From Massospora cicadina (lineage: Eukaryota; Entomophthoromycota; Entomophthoromycetes; Entomophthorales; Entomophthoraceae): a stretch of DNA of 64,000 nucleotides. Location of the stretch: the NCBI GenBank assembly GCA_022478985.1, contig JAKSZP010006629.1, positions 1-64,000 on the forward strand, in the 5' to 3' direction. The position numbers and the translations under genes are program-made. The notes under the pieces are model-generated. The model did not search any database and was not told the origin of the DNA. It worked only from the letters and a program-made list of their open reading frames with translations. This document shows, piece after piece, positions 33,007-46,139 of the stretch. The first letter of the stretch is position 1. Each line of letters begins with the position of its first letter.

Positions 33007-34420
33007 CTATTGAGCACGTGTGGCGGAAGGGGTCTGATTTGATGAATCAGACTGGGAACCAGGAGGAGACCAGCTGTCAGTGACACGGTGGGAGATATCC
33101 AAATATCCACGCTTGAAAGTGGTCCACCAAATGAGACTGGAATCTGTAGACAGCTTCTGGGAGGGTGGGGATGGAGCCAGCGATGGCATCCAAGACAATC
33201 GTGTGGATAGTCCACATGGCGATTGCAACCACCAGAGCATGGAGGGAGGGTGGAAGGGGGGAGGCCATTGATGAAGCAAACATATCTCTTGACAGACTGA
33301 AGGGATGCGTTTGATCCTGGCCCAGAAGACGTTGAACTTCGCGCCATAACACTTTAGAGGTGGGGCACTTCTCCAGGTGGTGGAACAGCGTTCCATACTG
33401 GCACACACGACACAGGATGAGTGTAAAGTGTTAGAGCGCTCAGCTGTACGATACACCCGCCTCAGGCAGCGCCACACATGGGAGCGGACTTGAGGCTGCA
33501 ACAGAGGATGTTGTGCATATTTCCAGATAGTCTTTTGGGTCTCAGTGGAATAAGGGATGTCCATCATGTCCAGGTAGTCCACCATGGATAGGACTTGGGG
33601 TCGAATGGGGATCACGCCATCATGGATGGGTAGCCCCTGTACCTCTTGTGTGAACTGAGGAGAGGGGCGGCCTCTTCGGGTTGTATGTCCACTAATACAA
33701 ATTCTTCACCCTGCGCTTCATATGGAGAGTAGGATTCGTTTGTAGTGGGTTTTAGTCCCGTGAGGACCTGTGGCCGATGTGTGTGATGCGAGGTATTTCA
33801 TCAGGGAGTGGGGGTTTGATGGATTCCTGAGGCCCAAGGCTCAGGAGAAGTTGGAGCGGGCCACGCGGGACCAGTGTTGGGATGGGAGTGTAGGAGCAGT
33901 GACGGCCGCGATCCAGGTGCCCAGGATCTTGGCAGCATGGGCTTTGAAGTTAAGCAGGCCCATGCCACCTTGATGATGAGGGCCAAACATGACCTCTAGC
34001 CATACTGGTGAAGGGCGGCCTGACCAAAGCCATCCTTGCAGCAAAGCATACAGGGATTTGAAGAAGCTTGGGGAGAAGGGGATGGCGTGGGCTCTGAACC
34101 AAACTTTGGATAGGAGCATAGAGTTGGCAAGAACAACCCTGCCAGTGAGGGTAGTAGGGTGGGCTCTGAGAGAGGCGATTCGCTTCGTCACGTTGTCCAG
34201 TATACAGCACTCCATTACTGCTGACGCATATCCGCCTGCCTCCATCCACATGCCCAGATGGCGCACCGGTCCTATGGTAGGATGTGGCATGAAGGGGAGC
34301 ACCAGTGGAGCGGTGTGTGTTGAGTTAGTAAGGCGTGGACGTGGGCGAGCAGATGGGCCAGGTTGGGAACTAATTGCTGGCCCAGCAGTTCTGAAATTGA
34401 CCAAGGAGGATGATTTCGGT
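33007..34420 (-). pseudogene. LINE-1 ORF2 C-terminal region with zinc-binding domain
   Basis: The frames 34404-33841, 33615-33007 and 33406-33077 are coherent. The first contains MVNFRTAGPAISSQPGPSA at its start and ASLRAHPTTLTGRVVLANS (compare WxxKxLSxAGRxxLIxSV of LINE thumb regions). Near 33360-33420 the sequence reads CQYGTLFHHLEKCPTSKVLW, a C...H...C zinc domain of the kind that follows LINE reverse transcriptases. Frame changes break the protein in at least three places. Confidence 0.82.
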
Positions 34421-34446
34421 TTTGGAGGCGTTTAGTGCCACGTTGC

Positions 34447-35217
34447 TTACCTGGAAATAATCCTGGATGAGGGCTTCAAGCGCGCGTGCATCTTTGTTAT
34501 TAGACACCCCCACCACGCAATCATCTGCAAATGCCTCATCTTGACTGGGGTTTGGCCTGTCACATGGACCCCAGTGAGTTGGGCATTCACATTTCGCAGT
34601 AGTGGGTCAAGGCTGAAGTTGTATAAGAGTGGGCTGAGGGGGTCCCCTTGTCGCAGGCCCCTTTGAGGGCGGACTAATTCTGTTAGGAAGCCTGGGCCAT
34701 GCACTGCCATTGTCGCAGATTCTGTGAGCAGCATCACCCAGTTTATGAAGCGGGGGGGTAGGCGGAATTGATGGAGGCAGGCCCTAAGGTATTCCCAGTT
34801 TACTCTATCATAGGCCTTTTGTTGGTCCAAGAATACAAGTGCCCCAGAGGCTGTGGACTGACATACATTAGCCACAGAGTGCACGTTATCCCAAATCGAC
34901 CTTCTGGGGATGAAACTGAATTGTTCTGGGGAGATGGTGGCAGATGCTATAGTCCCTAAATGGTTAGCCATGATTTTTGTTAAAATTTTGGTGTTTGTGT
35001 TTGTTAGAGAAATGGGGCGCCAGTTGGCTAAGTCAAGCTTATCCCCTTTCTTGAAGAGTGTGACAGTAAAGGCCTCATGTCCTCCTGGTAGGAGGCGCGT
35101 TTCCAACTGACTTTGCTTAAGTGAGGCTAGCAGCAATGGGGATATATTTGAAATATTTTTTGTAGAACTCATATGGAATGCCATCTGGGCCTGGGCATTT
35201 TTGGTTTGGCGCACCAC
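34447..35217 (-). pseudogene. LINE-1 reverse transcriptase
   Basis: The 256-residue frame contains FKKGDKLDLANWRPISLTNT, PEQFSFIPRRSIWDN, VFLDQQKAYDRVNWEYLRA, and LRQGDPLSPLLYNFSLDPLL in the order of an L1-type polymerase. The catalytic FADD is present (34520-34531, then CVVGV) but in the neighbouring frame, so a single frameshift just before it breaks an otherwise good enzyme. It would copy LINE RNA at the nicked target. Confidence 0.92.
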
Positions 35218-35451
35218 AAATGGCTGTCCATAATTTGTTCAAAGTAATTAAATTCATTATTTCTGAGTATCAGAAAAAGGTGCGGATATGAGCTCAGTTG
35301 AGAAATTCCGCCATTTTGGCTGGCTGAAGTGGTTTGGCTCAGTATAACTTGGAGTAATATTTTTACATTTTGATTGCCACTTTGGCCGGTGTGTCCATAA
35401 TGGAATTATCCAATCTTCGCACCTGTGTGCAGGCCATGCTCTGGCGTGGTG

Positions 35452-36592
35452 CTAAATTTTTTTTAAGAAGTATGCGGTGCACTTATCACCTTTAGTGATG
35501 CGTGTAGCCCTGTATTGGGCGCAAACCTGATGTTTGTGTTGCCTTTTGAGTGTGTTGAGGTGGGCGGCTGCCTCCGCCCACTTCTGGCCCCATGCAGGGC
35601 TGTATCCTGTGGCTGGAATGTTGGACTTCAAGTGGGCCAATTCCTCCAGAGCATGCGAGATAACCGCCAATGTGGCTCGTGAGCGTCTGGAGGAGAGATG
35701 GCGATAGTGGCGGATGGTGTCCTCTTTAAAAGTTGCCCATGTGGAAATGGGGTCCGTGCAAAACGGTGCAACAAACAATTTTGCCAAAGTTGCCTCTTCC
35801 ACCCACATGGAAATTCTGGTGACGCAAGCTCGGGGGGGGGCAGATTTTGCACCAATGTGGGGCCTTCGTAACTGTGACGGGTAAGTGGTATGTTTACTGA
35901 GACCAGTCAGTGGTTGGAGAATTCCATTTTTGTTGTTTTGAAGTGGGAGATGTGGGGTTGGAATTTCGCCAGCATTAGAATAAGGTCGATGCGGGTCATG
36001 GACCTTAATTGGCTGTTGTGGATGTGGGGACGTGTCATGTTTTTGAGCAGTGGGGCATGTCACGGCAGCGCATCCATTAACCCAAGTGTGGCTTTTAGAA
36101 TGCATAGTTCTACGTGACCCTGTGGGGCGTGGGGTGAGGGCAGCCACCGGTCGTTGGTGAGGTTAACCAACAGTTCATGTCACCAACTAGGAAAGAATCA
36201 GGGGGTAGCGGGAGGGATTTGACCAATGAGAAAAATTCCCAACGCTCATGTGCACCATTTAGGGCATAGATGTTGACAATTGCATATGCAACGTCAGCCC
36301 ACGAGAAGGTGATGATGAGCACTCAGCCATTTAGGAATGTTTCTGAGGATACAAATTTGAAAAAATTATTTTTCTGAATTAGCACCCCACAGTGCTTCGA
36401 CCAAAAGGATAGGGATGGGAGGAGCATTGTTTTCCAAGATTCCTCGGAACCTCGTGGACAGTGGGACTCCTGGATGGCCAGGATATCCATGGGTAAATTG
36501 TGTTGTAAAAAACTCAGTTTCCTAGACTGGGATGGGGAGGCCTTGATTCCAGTGATATTCAGCATCCCTAGAGTGAAAGTTTCCCCCATCAC
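35452..36592 (-). pseudogene. LINE-1 endonuclease and linker
   Basis: ORF2 seems to start at 36592. The first frame has MLNITGIKAS, then FLQHNLPMDILAIQESHCPR (catalytic Glu in QES/QET). The second (36322-36110) has YAIVNIYALNGAHERWEFF and SFLVGDMNCWL (GDMN for GDFN). The expected SDH end near 35880-35910 is degraded. The frame 36147-35452 is the linker to the reverse transcriptase. The endonuclease nicks the target strand. Confidence 0.85.
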
Positions 36593-36599
36593 ACCTTAG

Positions 36600-38007
36600 G
36601 TGCAAGGGGGTGGGCCCCCGGGCTCACCAGCCTCTTCAAGGTCCCCACAGGCTTTCACAGCAGTGCGGGTGTTAGCAGCAAGGCTATCAGGGTTTTTGTT
36701 AATTTTTGCGGAAAGAGTCGCGTTGGCTTTGGCCTTCACTTTTTGTTTTCCCAACGTCAGATGAATTTTTTGCGGTGTGGATAAGTTTGGTGCACCGTTG
36801 AGCAGGGCAAAATTTTTTTTCAGTTGGGATAGGTCCCAAGTTGGTTTTGACCAGAGCTTGGGTGCAGCGATTGGGTGAGATTGAATCTCCCATTGGATCC
36901 TCAGATTGAGTGGCCCACTCGGTATGGGCCTCCCAATCTGATTGCATGATGGTTTACTGAGTCACTTCCACCACGAAGGTCTCTATGTCCTCCTGGCGTT
37001 GTGAGTGTGGGATGGTGGTGGCGGCCTTGGCCGCTTCCTTGACCATGGCCCTATAGGCCTGCTTAGCCTTCTTCCACACCTGCGGGAAGATGGGCTTTAC
37101 CAAAGGTAGCAGCCTTGTGCTCCCCATGGGAAAGCCTCCTTGGTGCTTGTGGTTGATTCGTAGTGCGCCTCTCCGCTAGCCATGGCCGCCGAGGGGTGCT
37201 CTTGGAATGTGATGCCCTCCTTGATGGGGCATGCATGCGCCTTATGGCTGAACATATCACAGTGGGTGCAAATGGGGGGCGTGCTGTCCACGGTTACCCA
37301 GAATGGGTGGGTGGTATGCCCTGCGATGTCAATAAAGGTGAAGTGCGGGATCTGGGTTAGGTCCTTTGTGATCTCCTCAGTTGGGGTCAGTACTGCGATG
37401 GCTTTGCCAGTGCACAGGTGTGGCATCAGCATGAAACGTTGCATTTTGAAAGATTGTATTTCACCATATATGTCGAGACTATCTTTCAGGTGTTGCTCCA
37501 AAATGTCACGTTTTACCATAGTAGGCAAAAAGTCAAACGTGAGGAAAATTTGGTTTGATTTTGTCCATCTGGTGCATTTGGTTTCAATGACCCATTGCCC
37601 TTTGGGGAGGTCGACCACTATGCGCACCGCTGCAGCCTCGTCTGCTGCTATTTTGCCTTCAAAACCTAGGTCCAGCAAACGCGCGACATGGAGTGAGGTG
37701 CAACGTACACCACGGTCAGGAAAATTTTGTGTACATCTTCACAAAATTTTTCCCATAAGGCCGTTTTTTAGATGTTCAGATACACACAGACTCCAAATTA
37801 CACCGACAAAAGTGGCTGGGAGTGTGGCGTGTTGATGTACTGGTTGCATCGTGCTTGCCATGCGAGTATCTCCAGGGAAATTGTGACCGCCGGTTTTTTG
37901 AGATTTTTGTCTATTCCGCCAGATTCTCTGGGGCGTTTTTGAACGTTAGAGGCCGCGGGCCTTCCACCTGCTCCTCTTGCCTTACTTGCCCAACTGCTCA
38001 CAGACAT
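36600..38007 (-). pseudogene. LINE-1 ORF1, zinc-knuckle protein
   Basis: Starts MSVSSWASKARGAGGRPAAS at 38007, continues after a frameshift in 37678-37097 and ends in 36947-36699. The middle piece contains FDFLPTMVKRDILEQHLKD and the knuckle CTHCDMFSHKAHAC (37229-37270), a complete CX2CX4HX4C. It is basic at both ends. It would bind the LINE RNA in a particle. The start is chosen because the first Met lies 93 bases from the 5' end set by the target duplication. Confidence 0.85.
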
Positions 38008-40345
38008 GGGCGCAGACTAATCTCCTCTGTGAGATTATCAAACTAGATTTAGTCTTGAATTGAATAGGTTGCAAAAGTGTTTGCAACAAGAAAGAAAGTC
38101 TGACATTGAATGTGTTTTATAAACTTCAAGCTGAGATTTAGATGATGCACCCTGTAGGTATATAAATCAAACCTCAGAGCTAAATTTATTGAAATAGCAT
38201 AGACATGAAAGCCCCTTTAATCCCAGCTCCAATGGCTGTCCAGAAACTAAACCAATTTTCTATATATCTAACTTACCAAAATATCTAATTTTTTAGAATC
38301 ATCAATTATATTGCAATTATCACATGGTATTGAATTCACTATGGTTTCAGCGTTTGAGAAAATATCAAGCACAAAACTAATCACTACATTACCACACACT
38401 AAATAAAGAAAGCCTTTTGGCTCTCCAGGCTTGGATTCAACTCACAGCCCACTTACAATGAGCAACCTATTAATATTAGGAGGCAGTGAGAATACTATCT
38501 AAAAATTCAGGGAATACAGAAAGCGTTAACGCTTCCTCTGGAGATATTTTGATGGGCACAAGAGGTCTTGATCGCCAGCAGTATAAATAGCACTCCTCAA
38601 CATCCCCTTCCACAATGGAGGGAGACAAAACCGGTAGGATAGGTGACAGGGTTGAGCAAGCTTAGGGCAATGGCCTTCCTACCATCTTAGTAAAACTTAA
38701 TTTTGTAGTAGTGCAATTCTTAGAATAACCCAAGTTTTTGGAAGTAGCGTCAGTAAGAAGACCATGCACTCAAAAGTGAGTTACCTCAATATAATGGTGA
38801 TCTAAATAAGTTTAAAATTTATAGGCATTGTTCCTGCTCTTATTGTAACTTGAGAAACTCAACATTGCTCTACCAATTCTGGTGTTCCACTTGGATGAGG
38901 TAAGGGTACAATCCACTTTCATCGCCTTTAGGTCTCTGTAGTAGCCTACATACTACTCAGCAAGCAAATGTTTGAAAGGAGTTCTTTTTAAAATTACGCT
39001 AATAGATAAACTTAATTCTTCAAGAAGTTAAATTGAATTAATATTTATGTTAGTAGGTAAAGTTATTATTGGTAGTGCAACAGTGGGTGTGTTAATTAGA
39101 ACTCCAAACTGGGATTTGGATGATGCTACCTGCAGGTTTGTAAAGCAAACTTCAGAGCTGAAATTATTGAAATAGTTTAGGCGTGTAAGCCTCTTTAATC
39201 CCAGCATCAATGGCTGGATAAAAAACTAAACCAAATTTAAATAAAGTAGGCTATAATAAATTATATATCCAATTTCTAAATAACAAAAAATCAGATTGCA
39301 ACAATTGTGTAGGTTAGATTATTTATGTTATGGCATTTGGGAAACAATCTCGCATGAAACAAATTCCTACATTACCCCTCACTAAAAAAAGCTCCTTTGG
39401 CCCTTCTAGCATGGGTGCAACTCATGGCCCACCTACAATGAATAAATTTTCAATGATGATAGCAGGGAGATTATTATCTAAAAACCTGGGGTACAGAAAT
39501 TGCCAATGCTTATCTTGTATATCTCCTGGCGGACACAAGAGCCTCAATTGCCAGTAGTCTAAATAGCACCCCATAACCTCCCCTACCACAAAGGAGGAGA
39601 TAAAACTGGTGGGATAAGTGATAAGGTTGGTATGCTTGGGACAATAGCCTTCCAAACTCTTAGAAAGTTTTGAGTTTGGAGCAATATAGTGCTCAGAACA
39701 CGCCAAGTTTCCAAATATTGCATTGGTAAGCAAACTGAAAACCACAAAGAGAGTTACCTCCAATATAATGCGATCTAATTAAGTTTAATAATTTAAAGGA
39801 ATTGTTCCATCTTTTATTGTAACTTGGAAAACTTAGCATTGATCTGATAACTTGGTGTATTACTTGGATAAGGTATGGGGTCCAATCTAATCTTATCTCC
39901 TTTTGGTTCTCTGGAGTGGCCTACAAATTACTCAGTAAACAAAGTCATCAAAAGTGGGTCCTTTAACGTCGTACTAATAAATAAACTTAACTACTTACAA
40001 TTCAAGTGATGATTTTAAATTTAAGCAAATAGGTAAGTTAATTATTGGTAGCGCGATAGTGGATTTGTTCTCTAAAACTCCAAACTGGAGTTTATCCAAT
40101 GTAACCTGCAGAATATAATGCAAATCTTGGAGCTATATTTATTGAAATAGTTTAGGTGTGGAAGCCCTTTGACCTCAGCATCAGTGCTGTATAGAAACTA
40201 AACTGAATTATTTAGGTTTAATGAAATAATAACAATAAATTCATTTCTCAAGAAGCAAAATATATCACAACCATTGCATGGGATGTAATTCATATATGGT
40301 ATCAGCGTTTGGGAAACCATCTCAAGCAAAACTAAATTGTTACAA

Positions 40346-43300
40346 CAGTGGGGAAAATAATCCTCTGTAAGTGGCACAACAGACTTTTCTACAGCTTTGC
40401 AGATAGGAAAAAAGTTAGATAAGACAGCCTAATCAACATTAAGCTGATGATTGAAGCTTAATGGTATGGAGTTTGTTTGAGGAATGTTAAACTGAGTAAG
40501 CAATTGATCATCATAATCCGTATTTAAACTCTTCAAGCTTGTAGGAGGATGGTTCAAAGAGCCCTTTAATTTAAAACCTCACTTTATAAAGCCCAAGTAT
40601 TCTAGTTAAATAAAATTAGGCCTTATAAAAGGGCAAGGGGGAATAGATGATTGAGATGGCACTTGGAAGCAACTGATGGTCCAAGCCACTTCCTGATTGG
40701 CTGGAAGGTGAACTGTTGATTGAGGCTCATGATGATTCTAGAGGAAGGAGTTTTGGGATACTGACCTGAAGACTGAACTTGTGGTGAGGTACTTGCAACA
40801 AGGTACCTTGGGTCTATTCCACCAGAGTGGTGTCAGCGTCATAATCAGCATTGTAAACTGTTGCAATAGAACTTTGACCGGATTTTGGAATGGTACAAAG
40901 AAAAGCATAAATGGAAATTCTATCATCCATTGTCAATGCGTGCCCAGAAGAAGTGGTTGAGTGTTGACGTCACATGGGCCGCAGGGGATTTATTGGCAAT
41001 TTAAAGTGGAAAGAGGTGATAGTAGAATTAGCCAAAATTTACATTAATAATATTTACGTTTTTCTATATTAAATATTTTTTAATAAAATTTCAAAAAGTG
41101 ATAGAATAAAAACCAGCCTATGTTGTTTCAACTATTTAATGATCTATTTTCAATGTTTCAGGGCTTTATTGACTTATTTGGTTAGGAGGAGGTAAGGAAC
41201 AGACATACTTATACATATATTATCTTATTTTCAAATATACTCTTTGAATCATCTTTAATCTTACGCTGCCTAATTTCAATTTTATTTTTTTGTACTAGAT
41301 GGTCCCAACCTGAGGGGGGATTCATCGATGTCTAATTTCAATTTTTTCAAGTTTTACAAATCCTTCTTTAGCTTCTTCCTGCTATCACTCACACATTATT
41401 TTAGTCTAATTCAACCAGTCACCTAAGTATTTAATCCTAGTCATTATTTAAAAATTAAATGATAAGATACAATGATAATATAACAACATGATGGTAAATG
41501 GATAACTTTTGGTAAGTTTTCAACAATATACAGCCATAAGGCATATAAAAGCCCTTTAGCATTTTGATAGGTAAAAAGTTCATAGTTTATTATAAAAATT
41601 AAAAATCTGGTTTTTAGGTGCTTACAGGCCCCCTTTTGTGCATATATACTGTCAATTTTAAATATATGTGTGCCATACTTTTAGCTTGGCATTGCATACA
41701 CAAGCACTTCCTTTTAATGGATTATACTAGTAGAAACTAAGCTTAAATATTGGTAGGTTATAACATAATTGAATGATACTTTGCAATCTTTCACTTCACT
41801 TTCTTGTTAATCTTTAGTCAGCTGGGTACCACTATCAAGAGAATTATATGCTATTAGATGGTCAAAAATTAGTTTAATTCGTAGAGTGTAAAAGTAAGTT
41901 ATATTTATAAGTATCATTCTAGTGTTTAAGATATGATATCTGACATAAGCACATATGGCATGATCAAAGTATATATTCTTGATTACAGCATCCACTGTCA
42001 TAGTTAAATATTAATTTAAATAAATATATAGTCTAGTGAGGTTAATGTGTTGACTAAATTGAAGATGCTAGAATCAGTTATATAGTTATTTATATAAAAA
42101 GTGTTAATATTATTTCAATGTAAGATTAAATTAACTACTTCTAATGGGCAAAGTTCCCTTAACATCACTCGCCAACTTAACATATAAACCCTACGCTGAA
42201 AAAGAGTTTCATTAATCATTCAGCATATAGATTGTGACGGGAGCTGTAACAAAAGGCGCCAAGTATACCATGAAGGTAAGTTTAAACTCCGCCAAAGTTA
42301 TGCATCTGGGTAATATTTAATTTAAAGCAATAAAAACATAGAAGAGCACCAACAGGCTGAGTTGCAACAGACAATAAAGACGCCACCAGCCTCTGACACC
42401 CAGCGGGCTTCACAGGGAACCACTTACTCAGTCAGGTTATGATGATTACGCAGTGCTTCCATTTGACTTCTGAGCTATCCAGAGGTCTGAAAGCTCCTGT
42501 TCATCATGTTACAACATCTTGACTGCAATGTTTTAATGCCTATGTGGAATTCCAGATCTTTTGGTCTTCTCCATGGTCAGCCATGATAGATTAAAAAATT
42601 AAACTAATAAATTTGTAAAAATGTGACCCCAAACATGGATCATTGTATATATGTGAAAGTGTGCCTTTTTTGATAATGAACTAAAAGTAATGATAAATTA
42701 CACAGGTGATGAAAGGGGGAACATACCCTCACCTGTTAATATTTTATTCCAGCAAGAGCTACATAAATAAAACAATAGTTTAGGCTTGTAAACATAATGA
42801 TTGCTGGAGATAAGCAACCGCTGACTTGAGGCTCAGGAGACTAAATAAGAAAACTACCAGAAAGTATAAATTTAAAAGATTTACAAAATGCTACCTTACA
42901 AACTAGTCAAGTCAGAAAAGTGGGATCACAACTGTCAGAATATGAATTTTCCAATGTTCCAACCTTAGGAATCCATGTATGATCACCAATCATTATACTA
43001 TAGTGGTTAGTAACTTATAATTTTAGGCTATTCCTAATGTAGAATCCTTTGAAGCTTTACTGCTCAAATATGTAGAAACCTTGCATATGGGGCTGATATT
43101 TATTAATGACTAGGCGATTTCACAAGCTATGCTTATGTTTATAATTTAAACAAATGATTTTCAATTAATTATTTTGTTATTACAGTGTTAGATGGCCTTA
43201 AAGTTGTTTTTGGGTGTAATTAACAGGGGACAATACCACACTAACTAATGGGGGTAAATGAGGAATTGAAAATCAATAGTAAAGGAGGAAAAATCCTGAT

Positions 43301-43780
43301 AGAGCCATCAATAAAGTTCATAAACCATTGTAGAACAGCTTAACAACTTGCTAGTATTTGTCAAATCACTATTTCTGCCGTTCAATAAATAATTTTATCC
43401 TGCATTTTAACAATTATCCTAGAACATTTGAGGCTCAGAATTACCACGAAAACAGATATAAAAACCCTTTGTTAATATCATAATAAAGTATTAATTTATA
43501 ACTTTGTAGGTAATTATCCTCATTTCTTTTTTTTGTCTTAATGCTCGTTTCAAGAAGCTGATTCATATTTTGGTTTGTTTCATTGTAGTATATGTTGTGG
43601 TGCTGTCCAACCCCTGGTCAGCATACCTTGAATAAATTATAATTGTAAAGTATTGTAATATAGTTTAAATTACTGTTGTTTTATTTAACTCAGTTTTACA
43701 CAATTCATTTCACTGGGTGATTCTGTTCAAAACCACCCAAGATGAATAAAGACAATTGCCAGATCAATAACTCAGAGAAC
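40346..43780. other. AT-rich interval without recognised genes
   Basis: About 3.4 kb. TATAAAA at 40624-40630 is followed by purine-rich sequence; a T-run with TAGATGGTCCCA lies at 41284-41307. The minus-strand frame 40926-40738 has no known motif. The part before 43780 probably includes the 5' LTR and leader of element V, but I cannot set its ends. Confidence 0.4.
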
Positions 43781-44190
43781 CTTGATATTTACGCTACACC
43801 GCCGGAAACCCATTGTAGAATTCAGTAGAATCTGCTAGTTTCTTTTAGAAAATGGTGATCCTGCCAGGGTTGCCTGCAAATGCCTTTCAGAGTCAAACTG
43901 TGACCCTGAAACTGATGCAGCTTTATAAAAGAAAATCCTAGAAAGATTTGAGATTGGTCTAATAGATAAATGGCTAAAGTACTATAACTCCTGGGGAAAT
44001 GACTATGATGTGAGATACTACCAACAACTATGTAATGTGCCCAGCCTAACAGGTGTAGCGAGGAGGTAGCACAGCGCTAACCTCCCGTTTGACACCTGGG
44101 ATGAATAGAAGGAGCATGCCAACGTCAAGTTCCAGATAATGACCATGCAACTATGAGAGATGTTCTATTTCATTAACCTCAAAAACTACA

Positions 44191-45000
44191 ATGACAGTAA
44201 CCACTTCCTGGATAAATTTGAAGATCTTTATAGGACAATGCATCAGTCCAGTACCTTCAGCTGTGACTATATGGACCAACAGCTATTGGAATGGTTTAAT
44301 TGATGCATTAGAAGAGCCTTACCTCAATGCCATCATCATCAACCAAATTCATGCACCAATCATGCCATCAAAGTCTGCTGCAATTCTCTCACCTAGCCAG
44401 CAGATGTTCCAAAAAAGATAACTGCCTGAAAGCCATATGATATAAGAGGAAGAGCCCAAGGGTGACGTTATACCAAAGATACAGTAGATCAGCCTTCCTT
44501 CAGAGTTTACTGCACAGTTAAATGCCCTTTCAGAGCAAGTAAAACAACTAACCATGCTAGTAAAAAGATGATTCTCACAAAAAACATTCGCTGCCACAAT
44601 TGAAATGATCTCAGAAAACATTTCAAGTGTTCCAGAACCCCTACTGGAGATGTAAATTAGTCCATATTGACAGAAAGATTTCACCAGAGCTAGCCAAAAA
44701 CTATAACAAACCCCCAGCCTCTGGACAGACAAATTTTTCCCAGTCCATAACCTAATAGTACTATAATCTGTTGACAGTGCCCTATGAGGGGAGCTCCAAT
44801 GGTACCTAATCCGCTGTGTCCACATCCTTTTACTGCTCCGCCACCAAAAATTAATGTGATAGAGCCAATGCCCTACCAGCACGCCTATGCTAGCCACCGC
44901 CAGGACATCCTCAGCCACCCCTCCAACAGATCAAGTACTCTCTACGCAGCCTGAAATAGAGCAAGCCTAAAAACTCCTCATGGAAGAAATGTATGCCACT
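44191..45000 (+). pseudogene. V Gag-like region
   Basis: The frame before 44191 reads toward FLDKFEDLYRTMHQSS (about 44205-44250), a Gag pattern with regular aromatic and charged residues, then CDYMDQQLLEWF. Later text is Pro- and Ser-rich. I find no complete zinc knuckle. The identification depends mainly on the reverse transcriptase downstream. Confidence 0.5.
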
Positions 45001-46139
45001 GAAAATAGAAACAAAAAGAATTAACCATCAAATATAATTATGACTCAATCAAGTAAAAATTGATGGCCCTATGAATCCAGAGCAGAAAGCCTAAAGATAC
45101 TAAGTGAATACCTTAGTAAGAATATGACGAGTTAATAAAAACATAATAATAATCACCTCCACTTACCAGAATCTGCCAAGCAGGCAATTAAGACCTTAGT
45201 CCCACCACAAACCAAACAATAAATCAGTAATCCATACAGAAAATCATCTGATAGAGAAAAAAAAACAATTGCTACAATATTTTTTGTATTACAGCAACCC
45301 AACTCACCAGCTCTCAATCTAACAGCATACAACATAAAGGGTCTTGATCACAAAGACCTTGAAGAAAACAATTATTCTGGTACCCCTTGTATACTTATGC
45401 AAGTCCAGCCCTGCACTATAACAATATCTCCATAAAGTTATTGGACTCACCTGGCTTTAAAATGGGAATCAAAACTTGAACCCATACTCAACAATACGGG
45501 AGCAGACCACACTATGAGGTCCCTTTCAATAGGCTGTGCAATCCCAATAAAACGGGCTCCTCAGTGATATTGTGACCTAAAATTCATTTTAAACATTGAA
45601 TTATAAGGACATCATTAAGAGTGACTTGGTTTTCCTGATGCCTGGGTGAACTCAGAAAGATCATTATAGCCAATTGTCTGACCTCTCAATGGAGATAGCA
45701 GGTAAAATCTGTTACATCAATGTGGTAGTTTTTGATCACAAACACTTACATTTAACTGATTTTCTGGCAGGCCCCTAGAGAAATTTAGAATCCATACCAA
45801 AGTTGAATCCAATCAATGTTTATGCAGACATAAAAAAGAATAAAACCCCTGACCTTAAACTATTCAAACCTTGAGAAGCCAATGTCAACCCTGCGCAACA
45901 GTCTACCTACTTGTGCATTGAGTTAGAAGAAAAAATTAACATCCTAACTCAGTGGATATAAACATGTAGAAAAATAAACACAGTTTCTCAGATAAATTAA
46001 GATATATTTTAAACTTCAATGGCAGTATTTTTCTCCTCTCAACTCTGAAATCACACCAGATTGATGTCAATAATATAATCCTACCGCCAGACAACCTTAC
46101 CACCTTTTTAAATCCTAAGAAAACTTTATTTAAGCAGAA

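Larger units (their letters stand above)
32825..38100 (-). mobile_element. LINE-1: nearly full-length L1-like retrotransposon
   Basis: The element is flanked by an exact 18-bp duplication TGACATTGAATGTGTTTT (32807-32824 and 38101-38118). On the minus strand ORF1 (zinc knuckle) is followed by ORF2 with endonuclease, reverse transcriptase and C-terminal zinc region. It ends in a tail of TTTAAA units (32825-32845). The 5' untranslated part is about 93 bases. It is richer in G+C and CpG than its surroundings and less decayed than LINE-2, so it is comparatively young, but it has several frameshifts. Confidence 0.92.
32450..40345. repeat. Tandem repeat, about 976-bp unit, 2.7 copies, split by LINE-1
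   Basis: Landmarks recur at a steady distance: GAAATAG before the TTTAATCCCAGC-like stretch lies at 38191, 39169 and 40144 (steps of 978 and 975). The incomplete first unit begins near 32450, is interrupted by LINE-1 (32825-38100) and resumes at 38101. Full units run about 38390-39369 and 39370-40345. No coding frame is shared. A TATAAATAG on the plus strand occurs in one unit (38581-38589). The units could be a local satellite or tandem LTR-like pieces. Confidence 0.8.

Noticed and set aside
33989..34435. 148-codon plus-strand frame
   Set aside because: Antisense shadow of the LINE-1 ORF2 thumb region; no motif of its own.
37182..37835. 217-codon plus-strand frame
   Set aside because: It is antisense to LINE-1 ORF1, whose minus-strand reading has a perfect zinc knuckle.
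40624..40630. TATA box as the promoter of a host gene
   Set aside because: No coding frame follows on the plus strand for several kilobases.
44349..44918. 189-codon minus-strand frame
   Set aside because: It lies antisense to the V Gag-like region. Length is notable but I see no family motif, and the plus strand reads on into a reverse transcriptase.
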